Under the pieces are notes generated by a model. It did not search any database. It had not been told where the DNA came from and was given only the letters and a program-made list of their open reading frames with translations. Below are positions 32,205 through 42,527 of a stretch of DNA of 64,000 nucleotides, piece by piece. Source of the DNA: Burkholderiaceae bacterium (lineage in GTDB: Bacteria > Pseudomonadota > Gammaproteobacteria > Burkholderiales > Burkholderiaceae_F). The position numbers were made by a program, and so were the translations under genes. The DNA lies in assembly GCA_019236735.1 (NCBI GenBank), contig JAFAIM010000044.1:1-64000 (forward strand), written 5' to 3'. Each line of letters opens with the position of its first letter. The stretch's first letter is position 1.

Positions 32205-33068
32205 TTAGCTCCCGCGCGCAGCCGTGCCGCCGGTGGTGGTGCCAAACTGGTCGTGGGTAAACATCCACGTCCGTGTGATCTCGAGCACATCGGTGTCGCG
32301 CGCGATCTCGGGCGGAAACGGCGGGTATGGGGCAGCAAGCTTAACAATTCGGCGGGCGGCGCGGTCCAAAATCGGCGACCCGGAGGAGCGCTCGATTACG
32401 GCATCGATTAAGGCGCCGGTACGGTCGATCACCACCGTCACCTGCAGCGATCCGTAGACGCGGCCGCGCGCCTCCTCCGGATAGTTCTCGTTGCCGATTT
32501 TCTCCACGCGCGTGCGCCATTGCTCGAAGTAGCGCGCGAAACGGTACTCCGCGGTGCTCGGCATGAAATGCTGCCGGCGCGGCCGCTTCTGATAATCGGA
32601 AATCTCCTTCGAGATCTCCGCCTCCATCCGAGCGACCTGCTGCCGCTCCTGCTGCTCGTGCGCAGCATCGTCCGTCCGCTCGTGCTGCTCGACCACATAG
32701 GTGACCGAGTTCATCTTGTTCACCATTGCGAGCAGCTGGCGCTGCTCCTGCTCCAGGCGCTCGACCTTCTTGCGCTCCAGCTCGATCGTATTGCCGTTGC
32801 GATCCTGCGACAGGTTCGGGAACGGCGAGGAACGGCGGCCTTCCTCATCGGTGCCCCCGCCCTCGAGGTTGGCCTGCGCCAACGCCTGCGGTTTGGTAGG
32901 GCTGTCCGGACTTTTCGCGTTGACCAGCACGATCTCGAGCGGAGGATCCGACTGGCGCGTGCGCAAAAGTTCCGGGTCGACGAAGCGAACCGCCAGCACC
33001 AGCGCATGCACGCCGGTCGAAGCCATCAATGCCGCCATCAGAACACGATCACCGAACCAGGATTCCAT
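32205..33068 (-). CDS. TonB family energy transducer-like protein
   Basis: Single N-terminal TM, charged coiled coil, C-terminal TonB domain (NENYPEEARGRVYGSLQVTVVIDRTGALIDAVIERSSG). Confidence 0.85.
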   Translation of the reverse strand: MESWFGDRVLMAALMASTGVHALVLAVRFVDPELLRTRQSDPPLEIVLVNAKSPDSPTKPQALAQANLEGGGTDEEGRRSSPFPNLSQDRNGNTIELERKKVERLEQEQRQLLAMVNKMNSVTYVVEQHERTDDAAHEQQERQQVARMEAEISKEISDYQKRPRRQHFMPSTAEYRFARYFEQWRTRVEKIGNENYPEEARGRVYGSLQVTVVIDRTGALIDAVIERSSGSPILDRAARRIVKLAAPYPPFPPEIARDTDVLEITRTWMFTHDQFGTTTGGTAARGS

Positions 33069-33155
33069 TTACGCCTTTGCCACTCACAAGAGCGCGCTGT
33101 CGCCAAGGCGGCCTCCCCACCGCCGCGAACGCGCGCCCGAAGTCTGCACGGTCTT

Positions 33156-35168
33156 TCAGACGGCCGCTTCGGCCGAGCCGTCCCGCGAATCCGCCGCAGG
33201 CGCAGGCCCTACTTCGGCCGCCAGCGCGAAACGGGCCGGATCGAGCACCGCATCGTCTTCCTCGAGCAGCTGCTCGCCCGAGGCATCTTGCACCCGCTCC
33301 TCCCGTATCCGCAGCAGCCGCACATCGACGGAAAGATCCAGCAGGTCATGCCCGAGTATCTCCAGCTCGACGCACTGACCTCGCGCCAGCGGCGGCGCGC
33401 CCGGTACCCTTACAACCAGCGGTAGGCCATCCAGGCGTACCAGGTCCGGCCGCAGCGCCGTTGCCAGGCTGCGCCGTACCGCTCTCTGTTCGAGCCAGCG
33501 CAGGCACCAATACCGCTCCATCGCCTGCTGGAACTCGTCGTATGCCGTGTATGCGGCCTCGAAAGCAGGGACAACCGCGAACAACTGCGCGTCGCTGCGC
33601 CCGTACGCGGGCGCCCGTCCGCGTACAGCGGCCAGCAACTGACGCTGGTTGACCAGATCGACGTAACGGCGCAGCGGCGAGCTGGACCAGGCGTACTGCG
33701 CAACGCCGATGCCGTCGTGCGCCGCAGCGGAGGTGGACATTCGCACGCGTCCGGCCGATTGCGAGCGGTACACACCGGCCATCCCCAGCTCGGACAACCA
33801 ACCACCCCAGTGGGAATTGGCGTAGATCATCAGCTCGGAAACGATCCGATCGAGCGGATCGTCGCGACGCCTCGGCCGAATCGTCACGGTGGCGTGCTCG
33901 CCTTCGCCCTGCAGCTCGAATGCGTAATCGATGCGGCCGGTCGACTCGGGACGGCCTCGCACCACCTCGCGCTGTCTGCGAAGCGCACCGGCCAAGCGCC
34001 AAAGCGTTGCCAGCTCGGCACCGAAAGGCAAATCCGATCCGACCGGATCGGCGAGCGCCTGCTCCGTGACACTCGCTCCCAGCTCGTCATGGCGCAGGTT
34101 GGCCCGGACCCTGATCCGTTCCAGAACGCTGACGGTGCGCTCTACGCACACACCGTCCGGGTCCAGATCCAAGTACAGCGAAAGCGTTGGAACCGCGCGT
34201 CCCTGATCGAGCGAGAAAGCCTCGATCCAGGACTGCGGCAGCATCGTGATCTTGATTCCAGGAGCGTATACGGTCGACATGCGCGAGCGGGCAAGCAGAT
34301 CGAGCGGGTGATCGCGCTCGATCGCGACGGCCGGAGCCGCGATGTGGATGCCGACACGCACTCGCCCATCGGAGTTGCGCGAAACGGAAAACGCATCGTC
34401 GATTTCGGTGGTGGAGCTGTCGTCGATCGAGAACGCTTCGACCTGAGCGAGCTGCAGCGTCTCGTCGTGCGGGGCCGGATGCGGTGGCTGTGGCGAGAAG
34501 TCGGTGCCCTGCGCAAAGCACCGTGCCAGGAAGCTTTCTACGTGCCAGTCGTAGGGCGATGCGATGGCACCTCGCGCGAGCAGCAGCCGCGGCGCGGTGG
34601 TTTTCAGTTCGCGCGCGGCTTGCTCGACCGCTTTGAACTCGGGCGAGTTGCGGTCGGCCCGCAGCAGCAGGCGGGCGCCCTGGGCGCTGATCGCCTGCGG
34701 AACGCCCCCGGCCAGCAGCTCGGCCAGATAGGCCGCACGCAGCTCCTCCTGCGCGCGCCGCCGGGCCACGGCCGCCAGCGCCGCGCGCAGCACGTCGGGC
34801 GGCGCCGGGCGAAAGCGGCCCCGCCCCTTGCGGTGGAAATACACCGGGGCCGAATGCAGCCGCAGCAAAATCGCTGCGGACTGAACGGGAGCGGGGTCGC
34901 GACCGAAGTACTCGCGAGCGAGCTCCTCGAAGCCGAACTCCTGCTGAGGTGCGCACTGCCAGAGAAAATCCAGATCGATCGCGTCGGCTTCGCGGCGAGC
35001 TTGCTCGAGCAGCTGCGCGCCGGCCGGGCGTTCGTACTGCAGCAGCACGTGGCCGGCTTTGACTTTCGCGCGCCGCCCGCCAGGCAGTTCGACTTGGAAC
35101 GAGGCTTGCGCCGACGACAGCACGGCGCCGACCTTCAGATCTCCCTCGTCTTCGAACAGCAGGTGCAT
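33156..35168 (-). CDS. RNase II/R family exoribonuclease
   Basis: RNB domain (SIDDSSTTEIDDAFSV, RVGIHIAAPA, YAPGIKITMLP, YAWSSSPLRRYVDLVNQRQL). Confidence 0.92.
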   Translation of the reverse strand: MHLLFEDEGDLKVGAVLSSAQASFQVELPGGRRAKVKAGHVLLQYERPAGAQLLEQARREADAIDLDFLWQCAPQQEFGFEELAREYFGRDPAPVQSAAILLRLHSAPVYFHRKGRGRFRPAPPDVLRAALAAVARRRAQEELRAAYLAELLAGGVPQAISAQGARLLLRADRNSPEFKAVEQAARELKTTAPRLLLARGAIASPYDWHVESFLARCFAQGTDFSPQPPHPAPHDETLQLAQVEAFSIDDSSTTEIDDAFSVSRNSDGRVRVGIHIAAPAVAIERDHPLDLLARSRMSTVYAPGIKITMLPQSWIEAFSLDQGRAVPTLSLYLDLDPDGVCVERTVSVLERIRVRANLRHDELGASVTEQALADPVGSDLPFGAELATLWRLAGALRRQREVVRGRPESTGRIDYAFELQGEGEHATVTIRPRRRDDPLDRIVSELMIYANSHWGGWLSELGMAGVYRSQSAGRVRMSTSAAAHDGIGVAQYAWSSSPLRRYVDLVNQRQLLAAVRGRAPAYGRSDAQLFAVVPAFEAAYTAYDEFQQAMERYWCLRWLEQRAVRRSLATALRPDLVRLDGLPLVVRVPGAPPLARGQCVELEILGHDLLDLSVDVRLLRIREERVQDASGEQLLEEDDAVLDPARFALAAEVGPAPAADSRDGSAEAAV

Positions 35169-35185
35169 CGTCCGTGATCTCGTTC

Positions 35186-35365
35186 CGGGCCGGAGAGGGT
35201 TCGGGCAGCGCGTCCGCTCGCGTTACGCCCTTCGCCATCACGGGGGGCGGAGGCGGGGTTTCGCGAACCGCAAGGTTCGCGCCGCCGAAGCCGGCGCGCC
35301 TTGCAAGGTGCGCCGTCCCGGGCGCCCGACCTCGCTCCCGCGCAGCCCGAACCCTCTCCGGCCCG
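35186..35365. repeat. Long inverted repeat element (27-bp arms, one mismatch) with two internal hairpins
   Basis: Arm CGGGCCGGAGAGGGTTCGGGCAGCGCG (35186-35212) vs reverse complement at 35339-35365; internal CGCGAACC-GCAA-GGTTCGCG and GGCGCGCCTTG-CAAGGTGCGCC. Confidence 0.8.
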
Positions 35366-35383
35366 TGACGACTGCGCTTCGCC

Positions 35384-36124
35384 TCAGACGGTCAAGCCGC
35401 CGGCCACCTCGATCACGGCGCCGTTGATATAGCTCGCTTCGTCGGATGCCAGGAACGCGTATACGTTCGCCACCTCTTCGGGGCGGCCGAGGCGTTTCAT
35501 TGGCACGCGCTCCGTCAGCTGGCTGAGCACGCGCTGCGGGATCGTCTCCAGGATCGGAGTTGCGATGAATCCCGGGCACACCGCATTGCAGCGGATACCC
35601 TTGGGGCCGAGCTCGCGCGCCCAGGTTTTTACGAAGCCGATCACACCGAACTTGCTCGCCGCATAGTTGGTCTGTCCGAAGTTGCCGTATAGGCCGACCA
35701 CGCTGGAGGCGTTCAGGATCACGCCCGAGCCCTGCTCGAGCATCGCGGCCAACACCGCTTTGCTGCTGTTGTAGGTCCCTTTCAGGTTAACGTCGATCAC
35801 GCGGTCGAACTGCTCGTCGGTCATGTTCTGGATGCGTGCATCCAGCGTGATGCCGGCGTTGTTCACCAGAATGTCGACGCGACCGAAGCGCTCGCGCAGC
35901 TGGCCGACCATTTCATCGAGCTGTTCGCGGCGCGTCACATCGACGGAAAAGGTCTCGACGATCTCGCCGTTTGGCTTCAGGCTCGAGCGGGCCGCCTGCA
36001 GCGCATCGAGCGAAAGATCCGCCAGCGCAACCGCCGCTCCCTCCTCCAGAAATTTACGGGCGGTCGCGTAACCGATCCCCTGCGCAGCCCCTGTGATCAC
36101 TGCCACCTTGCCTTTGAGTTTCAT
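35384..36124 (-). CDS. fabG: SDR family 3-oxoacyl-ACP/acetoacetyl-CoA reductase
   Basis: [23 protein letters not shown]-x3-K ([11 protein letters not shown]), [11 protein letters not shown]. Confidence 0.9.
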   Translation of the reverse strand: MKLKGKVAVITGAAQGIGYATARKFLEEGAAVALADLSLDALQAARSSLKPNGEIVETFSVDVTRREQLDEMVGQLRERFGRVDILVNNAGITLDARIQNMTDEQFDRVIDVNLKGTYNSSKAVLAAMLEQGSGVILNASSVVGLYGNFGQTNYAASKFGVIGFVKTWARELGPKGIRCNAVCPGFIATPILETIPQRVLSQLTERVPMKRLGRPEEVANVYAFLASDEASYINGAVIEVAGGLTV

Positions 36125-36190
36125 CGCCTCGCCTTGTTTTCTCAGTGCCTGCTTCGGTGCCCGTTGTGCTGCCAGTCGAACTCGAAAAAA

Positions 36191-37627
36191 TCAAGCGCCG
36201 GCGCCCGCCGCCAGCGCGCCAGCGGCGCTTGCGCTTCGCTGCGGCGCCAACCGGTCCAAGATGCGCCGCGGCATGCCGCCGAAGCCCCCGTTGCTCATCA
36301 CCACCACATGGTCGTCGGGGTGGACCGCCTCAGCGACGCAGGCGGCCAGCACATCCAGATCCTCCGCGACCACCGCGCCATCGAGCTCGCGCAGCGCCTC
36401 GGCGGCATCCCAGCCGACTGCGCGCTGCCCTGCGCGCGGCGCGTAGCAGAACACCCGGTCGGCCAGCTTCAGACTCTGCACCAGCGCAGACCGCATCGAA
36501 CCCAACCGCATCGTGTTCGAGCGCGGCTCGAACACGGCGAGCAGGCGCGCCCCCGGCGCGATCGCCGCGCTGCGCCGCAGGCCGCGCAGCGTGGCCTCGA
36601 TCGCGGTCGGGTGATGCGCGAAATCGTCGTAGACGGTCACGCCTGCGGCGCGCCCGACGACTTCGAGCCGGCGCCGCACGCCAGAGAACGTGCGCAATGC
36701 TTCCAATGCCCGCGGCGGAGCCACCCCGGCGGCCGCGGCCGCGGCGATCGCCGCGAGCGCATTGCAACGGTTGTATTCGCCGGGAAGCGGCAAGCGCAGC
36801 CTGCCGTGCACGGTCGAGCCGTCCAGCACGTCGAATTCGTGAGCACCCGCCTCATCGATGCGCGCCGCGTGCCAGCCGTCCGGCGTATGGAAGCGCTCAA
36901 CGGCTGTCCAGCAGCCGCGCTCCAATACGCGCGCCAGCGCGGCGTCGGCACCGTTGACGATCAGCCGCCCGCTCGCACGGATGCAGCGCACCAGGTGGTG
37001 GAACTGCGTCTCGATGGCAGCGAGGTCGGCAAAGATGTCGGCGTGGTCGAACTCCAGGTTGTTCAGGACCGCAATGCGCGGAAAAAAGTGCACGAACTTG
37101 CTGCGCTTGTCGAAAAATGCGGTGTCGTATTCGTCGGCTTCGATCACGAAGGCGGTGCCGGTTCCCACGCTTCCCATCCTGGCCGTGCATCCGAAATCGA
37201 GCGGCACGCCACCGATCAAGAATCCCGGTGCCGCGCCGGCGCATTCCAGGATCCACGCCAGCATCGAGGCGGTTGTCGTCTTACCGTGAGTTCCGGCCAC
37301 GGCGAGGACGTCGCGTCCTGCGAGTATGTTGTGGCGAAGCCAGCCCGGACCCGAAGTGAACTCGGCTCCGCTGTCCAAAATGGCCTCCATCAGCGGATTG
37401 CCGCGCTTCACCACGTTGCCCACCACGAAACAGTCGGGGCGCAGCGCGATCTGGTCGGCCGCATATCCCTCGATCGGATCGATTCCGGCAAGCCGCAGCT
37501 GCTCGCTCATTGGTGGATACACTGCGGTGTCGCAGCCCGTGACGCGATGCCCGCTCGCTTTCGCCAGCTGGGCAAGTCCCCCCATGAACGTGCCGCCGAT
37601 GCCGAGAATGTGCAGGTGCATGTCCAA
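36191..37627 (-). CDS. mpl: UDP-N-acetylmuramate:L-alanyl-gamma-D-glutamyl-meso-diaminopimelate ligase
   Basis: HILGIGGTFMGGLAQLAKASGHRVTGCD, AVAGTHGKTTTASML, YDDFAHHPTAIEATL. Confidence 0.95.
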   Translation of the reverse strand: MDMHLHILGIGGTFMGGLAQLAKASGHRVTGCDTAVYPPMSEQLRLAGIDPIEGYAADQIALRPDCFVVGNVVKRGNPLMEAILDSGAEFTSGPGWLRHNILAGRDVLAVAGTHGKTTTASMLAWILECAGAAPGFLIGGVPLDFGCTARMGSVGTGTAFVIEADEYDTAFFDKRSKFVHFFPRIAVLNNLEFDHADIFADLAAIETQFHHLVRCIRASGRLIVNGADAALARVLERGCWTAVERFHTPDGWHAARIDEAGAHEFDVLDGSTVHGRLRLPLPGEYNRCNALAAIAAAAAAGVAPPRALEALRTFSGVRRRLEVVGRAAGVTVYDDFAHHPTAIEATLRGLRRSAAIAPGARLLAVFEPRSNTMRLGSMRSALVQSLKLADRVFCYAPRAGQRAVGWDAAEALRELDGAVVAEDLDVLAACVAEAVHPDDHVVVMSNGGFGGMPRRILDRLAPQRSASAAGALAAGAGA

Positions 37628-37777
37628 CTTGGCCGAAGTGGCCGACTTTGAAATGGTGCGGTGCGGGAATGTAGCATTGTCCGAGCTGCGCCAATACGTC
37701 CTGGATCAACAGGGAAGCCCGACAATCCGGTTGCACGACCGGCGCCGGGGACCGCCGCTCGCGAGGAGTCCGTTGCG

Positions 37778-38488
37778 ATGAACGACGATGCACTACGCGG
37801 CCCGCCCAGACGCGACGACCTGAAGACGGCGATTGCTGCGGCGGCGGCCCGCCGGATCGCCGAGGAAGGGTGCGACTACGCAAGCGCCAAGCGACGTGCG
37901 GTGCGCGACGTGTTGGGTGAGGCAGTCGGAACGCACGGGGCGATGCCGGACAATCTGCTGGTGGAGTCCGAATTGCGGCGTTACCTGCGCCTGTTCGCAG
38001 CCGATAGCCAGCCTGCCCAACTGGCTGCGTTGCGGCGGTTGGCACTGCAGTGGATGCGACGGCTGGAGCGCTTCAACCCGCATCTGGTCGGTGCCGTCCT
38101 CAACGGCACCGCCACCGGCCATTCCGGCATTCACCTGAACTTGTACGCCGACAGTGCCAAGGAGGTAGAGATCTTCCTGCTCGACCAGGCGGTGGCGTTC
38201 GACGCGCGCGATGCCGGTCCGAACAGCGACACGATAGAGGAGGTACTGGAATTGCTTCTGCCGGCCCCGCGCGACGGCGTTCTCGAAGGGGCGATCGGAA
38301 TCACGCTGAACGTAATGGACCCGATCGCGCTACGCGTGGCGCCGGCCAGCCGTCCTCGGGATCCGGACCTGCACCCGGTGGAGCGAGCCGGGCGGGCAAG
38401 CGTCGAGATGGTCGAGCGCCTGCTCGCCGAAACACCCGAACCTGGCGACGGGGCCCACGCTGCCCGCGCTGCCGACAGCGACTCCTGA
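37778..38488 (+). CDS. Conserved hypothetical protein of the betaproteobacterial mpl-neighbour type
   Basis: Well-formed ORF; FNPHLVGAVLNGTATGHSGIHLNLYADSAKEVEIFLL resembles a nucleotidyltransferase-like conserved family. Confidence 0.7.
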   Translation: MNDDALRGPPRRDDLKTAIAAAAARRIAEEGCDYASAKRRAVRDVLGEAVGTHGAMPDNLLVESELRRYLRLFAADSQPAQLAALRRLALQWMRRLERFNPHLVGAVLNGTATGHSGIHLNLYADSAKEVEIFLLDQAVAFDARDAGPNSDTIEEVLELLLPAPRDGVLEGAIGITLNVMDPIALRVAPASRPRDPDLHPVERAGRASVEMVERLLAETPEPGDGAHAARAADSDS

Positions 38489-38520
38489 GACAGATTGCTG
38501 CCGCCTGCCGCCGGCCGACG

Positions 38521-38547
38521 CAGCCAACGCAGCCAACGCAGCCAACG
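38521..38547 (+). repeat. Tandem repeat, three copies of 9-bp CAGCCAACG, abutting a start codon
   Basis: CAGCCAACG x3 directly followed by ATG at 38548. Confidence 0.9.
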
Positions 38548-39099
38548 ATGAGTCACGCGGTTTCCCGAAAGACGCTTGCCTGGGCCGCGCTCGCGCTGAG
38601 CGTCGCGATCGCGCTCTCGGTCGGGGCGATTATGAGCTGGCGACGCCCTGCCCCGAAACCTGAGCAGGCCGAGGCAGTGCCGTGGCTCTACGCGCTGACG
38701 CTGCCGGACGCCGACGGGGTGCCGCGACCCTTGAAGACGTGGCAGGGCAAGCTGCTGGTGGTGAACTTCTGGGCTACCTGGTGCGCCCCGTGCATCGAGG
38801 AGATGCCGCAGTTGCAGAAATTCTCGGACGAGTTCGAAGCGCGCAACGTGGCCGTAATCGGGATTGGGGTCGACGAGCCCGATCGGATCCGCGAGTTTGC
38901 ACGCCAACACGGCCTGCGAATCGCGCTGCTGGCGGCGGGATTCGACGGCATGCAGCTGGCCACCCGCCTGGGCAACCCCGAGCCCGTGCTGCCGTACACT
39001 GCGCTGATCTCGCCGGCCGGCCGGCTGGTTGAGGAACACTCGGGACGGCTCGAGCCAGGCGAACTGCGGCGCTGGGTCGGCCGCCAGGGAACGATGTAG
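38548..39099 (+). CDS. TlpA family thiol:disulfide oxidoreductase
   Basis: Signal anchor and LLVVNFWATWCAPCIEEMPQLQKF (WCAPC). Confidence 0.93.
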   Translation: MSHAVSRKTLAWAALALSVAIALSVGAIMSWRRPAPKPEQAEAVPWLYALTLPDADGVPRPLKTWQGKLLVVNFWATWCAPCIEEMPQLQKFSDEFEARNVAVIGIGVDEPDRIREFARQHGLRIALLAAGFDGMQLATRLGNPEPVLPYTALISPAGRLVEEHSGRLEPGELRRWVGRQGTM

Positions 39100-39247
39100 C
39101 ACCGTGTCGCGGTTGTTGCTGCGCAAAACCGCACACTGGACAAGCGGCGGTGAATTGTAGACAATCGCCCGCTTCATTCTAATAACTGACGCCTTCTGCC
39201 TTCTTCTTTAGAAAGGACGGCAAGCAGGCGCCACTCTTCCAATAGCC

Positions 39248-39709
39248 GTGGCACGTTCCGTTCTGGTCGTTAACGGACCCAACTTGAATCTGCTCGGAAC
39301 GCGCGAGCCGTCCGTATACGGAACGCAAACGCTGGCGGACATCGAGCGCGACCTTGGGCGGCATGCAGCCGTACTTGGCGTGAGCGTGCGAACGTTCCAG
39401 AGCAACCACGAGGGGGAGCTGATCACGCGGGTGCAGCAAGCGCGAGGCGACGGGACCGATTTCATCATCGTCAACGCAGGCGGTTTTACGCACAGCAGCG
39501 TGGCGCTGCGCGATGCGCTGGCGTCGGTAGCGATTCCTTTTATAGAGGTACACATCTCCAACCTGCACAAGCGGGAGCGATTCCGCCATCGCTCGCTGCT
39601 GGCCGACCTGGCGGTCGGATCGATCGTGGGGCTGGGCGTAGCCGGCTACCGTCTAGCGCTCGAATTTGCCGCCGGTTACGGCGAAGCGCAGCCGACGCCT
39701 GCCGCCTGA
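39248..39709 (+). CDS. aroQ: Type II 3-dehydroquinate dehydratase
   Basis: [51 protein letters not shown] start. Confidence 0.96.
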   Translation: MARSVLVVNGPNLNLLGTREPSVYGTQTLADIERDLGRHAAVLGVSVRTFQSNHEGELITRVQQARGDGTDFIIVNAGGFTHSSVALRDALASVAIPFIEVHISNLHKRERFRHRSLLADLAVGSIVGLGVAGYRLALEFAAGYGEAQPTPAA

Positions 39710-39745
39710 TCCGGAAGCGTGGAACGGTCGGACAAGTCGGGAAAA

Positions 39746-40216
39746 ATGGACCTGAGAAAACTCAAGACGCTGATCGACCTGGTCGCCGAGTCCGGGATCG
39801 CCGAACTCGAGGTCACGGAAGGCGAGGACAAGGTGCGCATCGTGAAGCAGCCCGGCGCAAGCATCGCGCCTGCCCCGCTGCTGGCGCACGCAGCGCCGGT
39901 TCAGCCCGCTGTGGCAGCTTCGCACGCGTCGCCGGCGCCTGCCGCGGCTACTGCTGCGACTGCCGTTCCAGAGGAACCGAAGGGGCACGTGGTCAAGTCG
40001 CCGATGGTGGGAACTTTTTACCGCGCGTCGGGGCCGGGGGCAAAGCCGTTCGTGGAGATGGGACAAGCAGTCAAGCCGGGTGACACGCTGTGCATCATCG
40101 AGGCGATGAAGCTGCTCAACGAGATCGAGGCCGAAGTGGCCGGCAGCGTCAAGGAGATCCTGGCCGAAAATGGCCAGGCTGTCGAATACGGCCAGGCGCT
40201 CTTCGTGATCGGGTAG
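39746..40216 (+). CDS. accB: Acetyl-CoA carboxylase biotin carboxyl carrier protein
   Basis: Biotinyl motif [15 protein letters not shown]. Confidence 0.97.
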   Translation: MDLRKLKTLIDLVAESGIAELEVTEGEDKVRIVKQPGASIAPAPLLAHAAPVQPAVAASHASPAPAAATAATAVPEEPKGHVVKSPMVGTFYRASGPGAKPFVEMGQAVKPGDTLCIIEAMKLLNEIEAEVAGSVKEILAENGQAVEYGQALFVIG

Positions 40217-40229
40217 CCGGACCTCGTTG

Positions 40230-41588
40230 ATGTTCGGAAAGATCCTGATCGCCAATCGCGGCGAAATCGCACTGCGCGTCCAAAGGGCCTGCCGCGAGCT
40301 CGGCATCCGAACGGTCGTGGTCCACTCCGAGGCCGACACGGACGCCAAGTACGTCAAGCTCGCCGACGAGTCGGTGTGCATCGGGCCGGCTCCGGCACGC
40401 GACAGTTACCTGAATATCCCGGCGATTATCAGCGCGGCCGAGGTCACGGACGCCGAAGCGATCCACCCCGGCTACGGCTTCCTCTCCGAAAACGCGGATT
40501 TCGCCGAGCGCTGCGAGCGCAGCGGCTTCGTTTTCATCGGGCCGCGCCCGGAATCGATCCGCTTGATGGGCGACAAGATCACGGCCAAGCAAGCGATGGT
40601 CGAAGCAGGCGTGCCAACGGTTCCGGGTTCCGAGGGCCCGCTGCCGGAGGAGCCGCGCGATATCGTCAAGATCGCGCGTTCCATCGGCTACCCCGTGATC
40701 GTCAAGGCCGCAGGCGGCGGTGGCGGGCGCGGCATGCGCAGCGTGCACACGGAGGCAGCCCTGCTCGCGGCGGTCGCGCTGACCCGGCAGGAGGCGCAGA
40801 GCGCGTTCGGCAACCCGGCCGTATACCTGGAAAAGTATCTGGAGAACCCGCGCCACATCGAGATCCAGGTGCTGGCCGACCAGAACAAGAATGCGGTCTG
40901 GTTGGGCGATCGCGACTGCTCGATGCAGCGGCGCCATCAGAAGGTGCTGGAGGAGGCGCCTGCGCCGGGGATCCCGCGCAGACTGATCGAACGAGTCGGC
41001 GAACGCTGCGCCGAGGCGTGCCGCAAAATCGACTACCGGGGCGCGGGCACGTTCGAATTCCTGCACGAAGGCGGGGAGTTTTACTTCATCGAGATGAATA
41101 CACGCGTGCAGGTCGAGCACCCGGTCACCGAGATGGTCACGGGGGTCGATATCGTGCAGCAGCAGATCCGCATCGCGGCTGGGCAGAAGCTGGTGCTGAA
41201 GCAGCGCGACGTGATCCCTCGCGGCCACGCGATCGAGTGCCGCATCAATGCCGAGGATCCGTTCAAGTTCACTCCCAGCCCGGGGCGCATCACCGCCTGG
41301 CACACACCCGGCGGCCCCGGAGTGCGGGTCGACTCTCATGCCTACGCCGGATATTTCGTCCCACCCCACTATGATTCGATGATCGGAAAGGTCATCTGCT
41401 TCGGCGAGAATCGCAGCCAGGCGATCGCGCGCATGCGAATTGCTTTGTCCGAGATGGTCGTCGAGGGAATCCAGACGAACATCCCACTGCATCGCGAGCT
41501 CATGCTCGATGAGAAGTTCATCCAGGGCGGCACCAGCATTCACTACCTTGAGAACCGACTCGCGGCCATCCGCGCGCCCCGATCCTGA
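40230..41588 (+). CDS. accC: Acetyl-CoA carboxylase biotin carboxylase subunit
   Basis: [53 protein letters not shown]. Confidence 0.98.
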   Translation: MFGKILIANRGEIALRVQRACRELGIRTVVVHSEADTDAKYVKLADESVCIGPAPARDSYLNIPAIISAAEVTDAEAIHPGYGFLSENADFAERCERSGFVFIGPRPESIRLMGDKITAKQAMVEAGVPTVPGSEGPLPEEPRDIVKIARSIGYPVIVKAAGGGGGRGMRSVHTEAALLAAVALTRQEAQSAFGNPAVYLEKYLENPRHIEIQVLADQNKNAVWLGDRDCSMQRRHQKVLEEAPAPGIPRRLIERVGERCAEACRKIDYRGAGTFEFLHEGGEFYFIEMNTRVQVEHPVTEMVTGVDIVQQQIRIAAGQKLVLKQRDVIPRGHAIECRINAEDPFKFTPSPGRITAWHTPGGPGVRVDSHAYAGYFVPPHYDSMIGKVICFGENRSQAIARMRIALSEMVVEGIQTNIPLHRELMLDEKFIQGGTSIHYLENRLAAIRAPRS

Positions 41589-41613
41589 CGCCGATCCGGC
41601 GCAAGCAGGGCTG

Positions 41614-42525
41614 ATGGAGTTCGAGGTGCTAGCGGACGCGCGGTCGGCCGAGGAGCTGTCCGAAGCGCTGTTGCAGGCCGGGGCGCTGGCGGTCAGCATC
41701 GAGGACGCCGAGCCGGTATCGGGCGATCGACCAGAGTCCGTTTCGGTGTATGCGCAGGCACCGGGCGAGTTTTCCGGGCTCTGGCCTGTGAACCGACTGC
41801 GCGTGCTGCTTGCACCCCACATCTACCCCGATCGACTGCTCGCGCAGGCGTGCGGCGCCGGCCAGGCGGGTCCGACCATCGTCGCGATGCGGCGAATCGG
41901 CGAAGCGGACTGGGTGCAGGCGAGCCAGAGCCAGTTTGTGCCGATCCGGATCGGGGGCCTGTGGATCGTGCCGTCCTGGGCTGAACCCCCGGACCCGTCC
42001 GCGCTGAACCTGCGGCTGGATCCCGGTATGGCATTCGGCACCGGATCGCATCCGACGACGAGCCTTTGCCTGCAGTGGCTGCAACAGAACGTGCGGCCGG
42101 GCGATCGCGTGCTCGACTACGGATGCGGGTCGGGCATTCTGGCGATCGCGGCGGCCAAGCTCGGCGCCGGATCGGTTTCCGGAGTCGATATCGACCCACT
42201 CGCGCTACAAGCGGCCAGCGAGAACTCCCGGCGCAACGGCGTGCAGGCCGATTACACTGATCCCGCGTCGCTGGACGGTTGCGGCCTTTTCGGCCGTTTC
42301 GATATCGTGGTCGCCAACATCCTTGCCAATCCGCTCATCCAACTGGCGCCCTCCCTATTGCGGCTGCTCGGACAGACAGGCTCGATCGCGCTAGCCGGAT
42401 TGCTCGCGTGGCAAGCCGATGAGCTCGCCGCCGCGTATCGCCGCGCCGATCCCCGCCTGCATCTGGACGTGTGGGGCCGGGACGGCGACTGGGTGTGTGT
42501 CGCCGGCGGCCGCACGGTCGGCTGA
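41614..42525 (+). CDS. prmA: Ribosomal protein L11 methyltransferase
   Basis: LDPGMAFGTGSHPTTSLCLQWL, LDYGCGSGILAIAAAKLGA, VVANILANPLI. Confidence 0.95.
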   Translation: MEFEVLADARSAEELSEALLQAGALAVSIEDAEPVSGDRPESVSVYAQAPGEFSGLWPVNRLRVLLAPHIYPDRLLAQACGAGQAGPTIVAMRRIGEADWVQASQSQFVPIRIGGLWIVPSWAEPPDPSALNLRLDPGMAFGTGSHPTTSLCLQWLQQNVRPGDRVLDYGCGSGILAIAAAKLGAGSVSGVDIDPLALQAASENSRRNGVQADYTDPASLDGCGLFGRFDIVVANILANPLIQLAPSLLRLLGQTGSIALAGLLAWQADELAAAYRRADPRLHLDVWGRDGDWVCVAGGRTVG

Positions 42526-42527
42526 AA

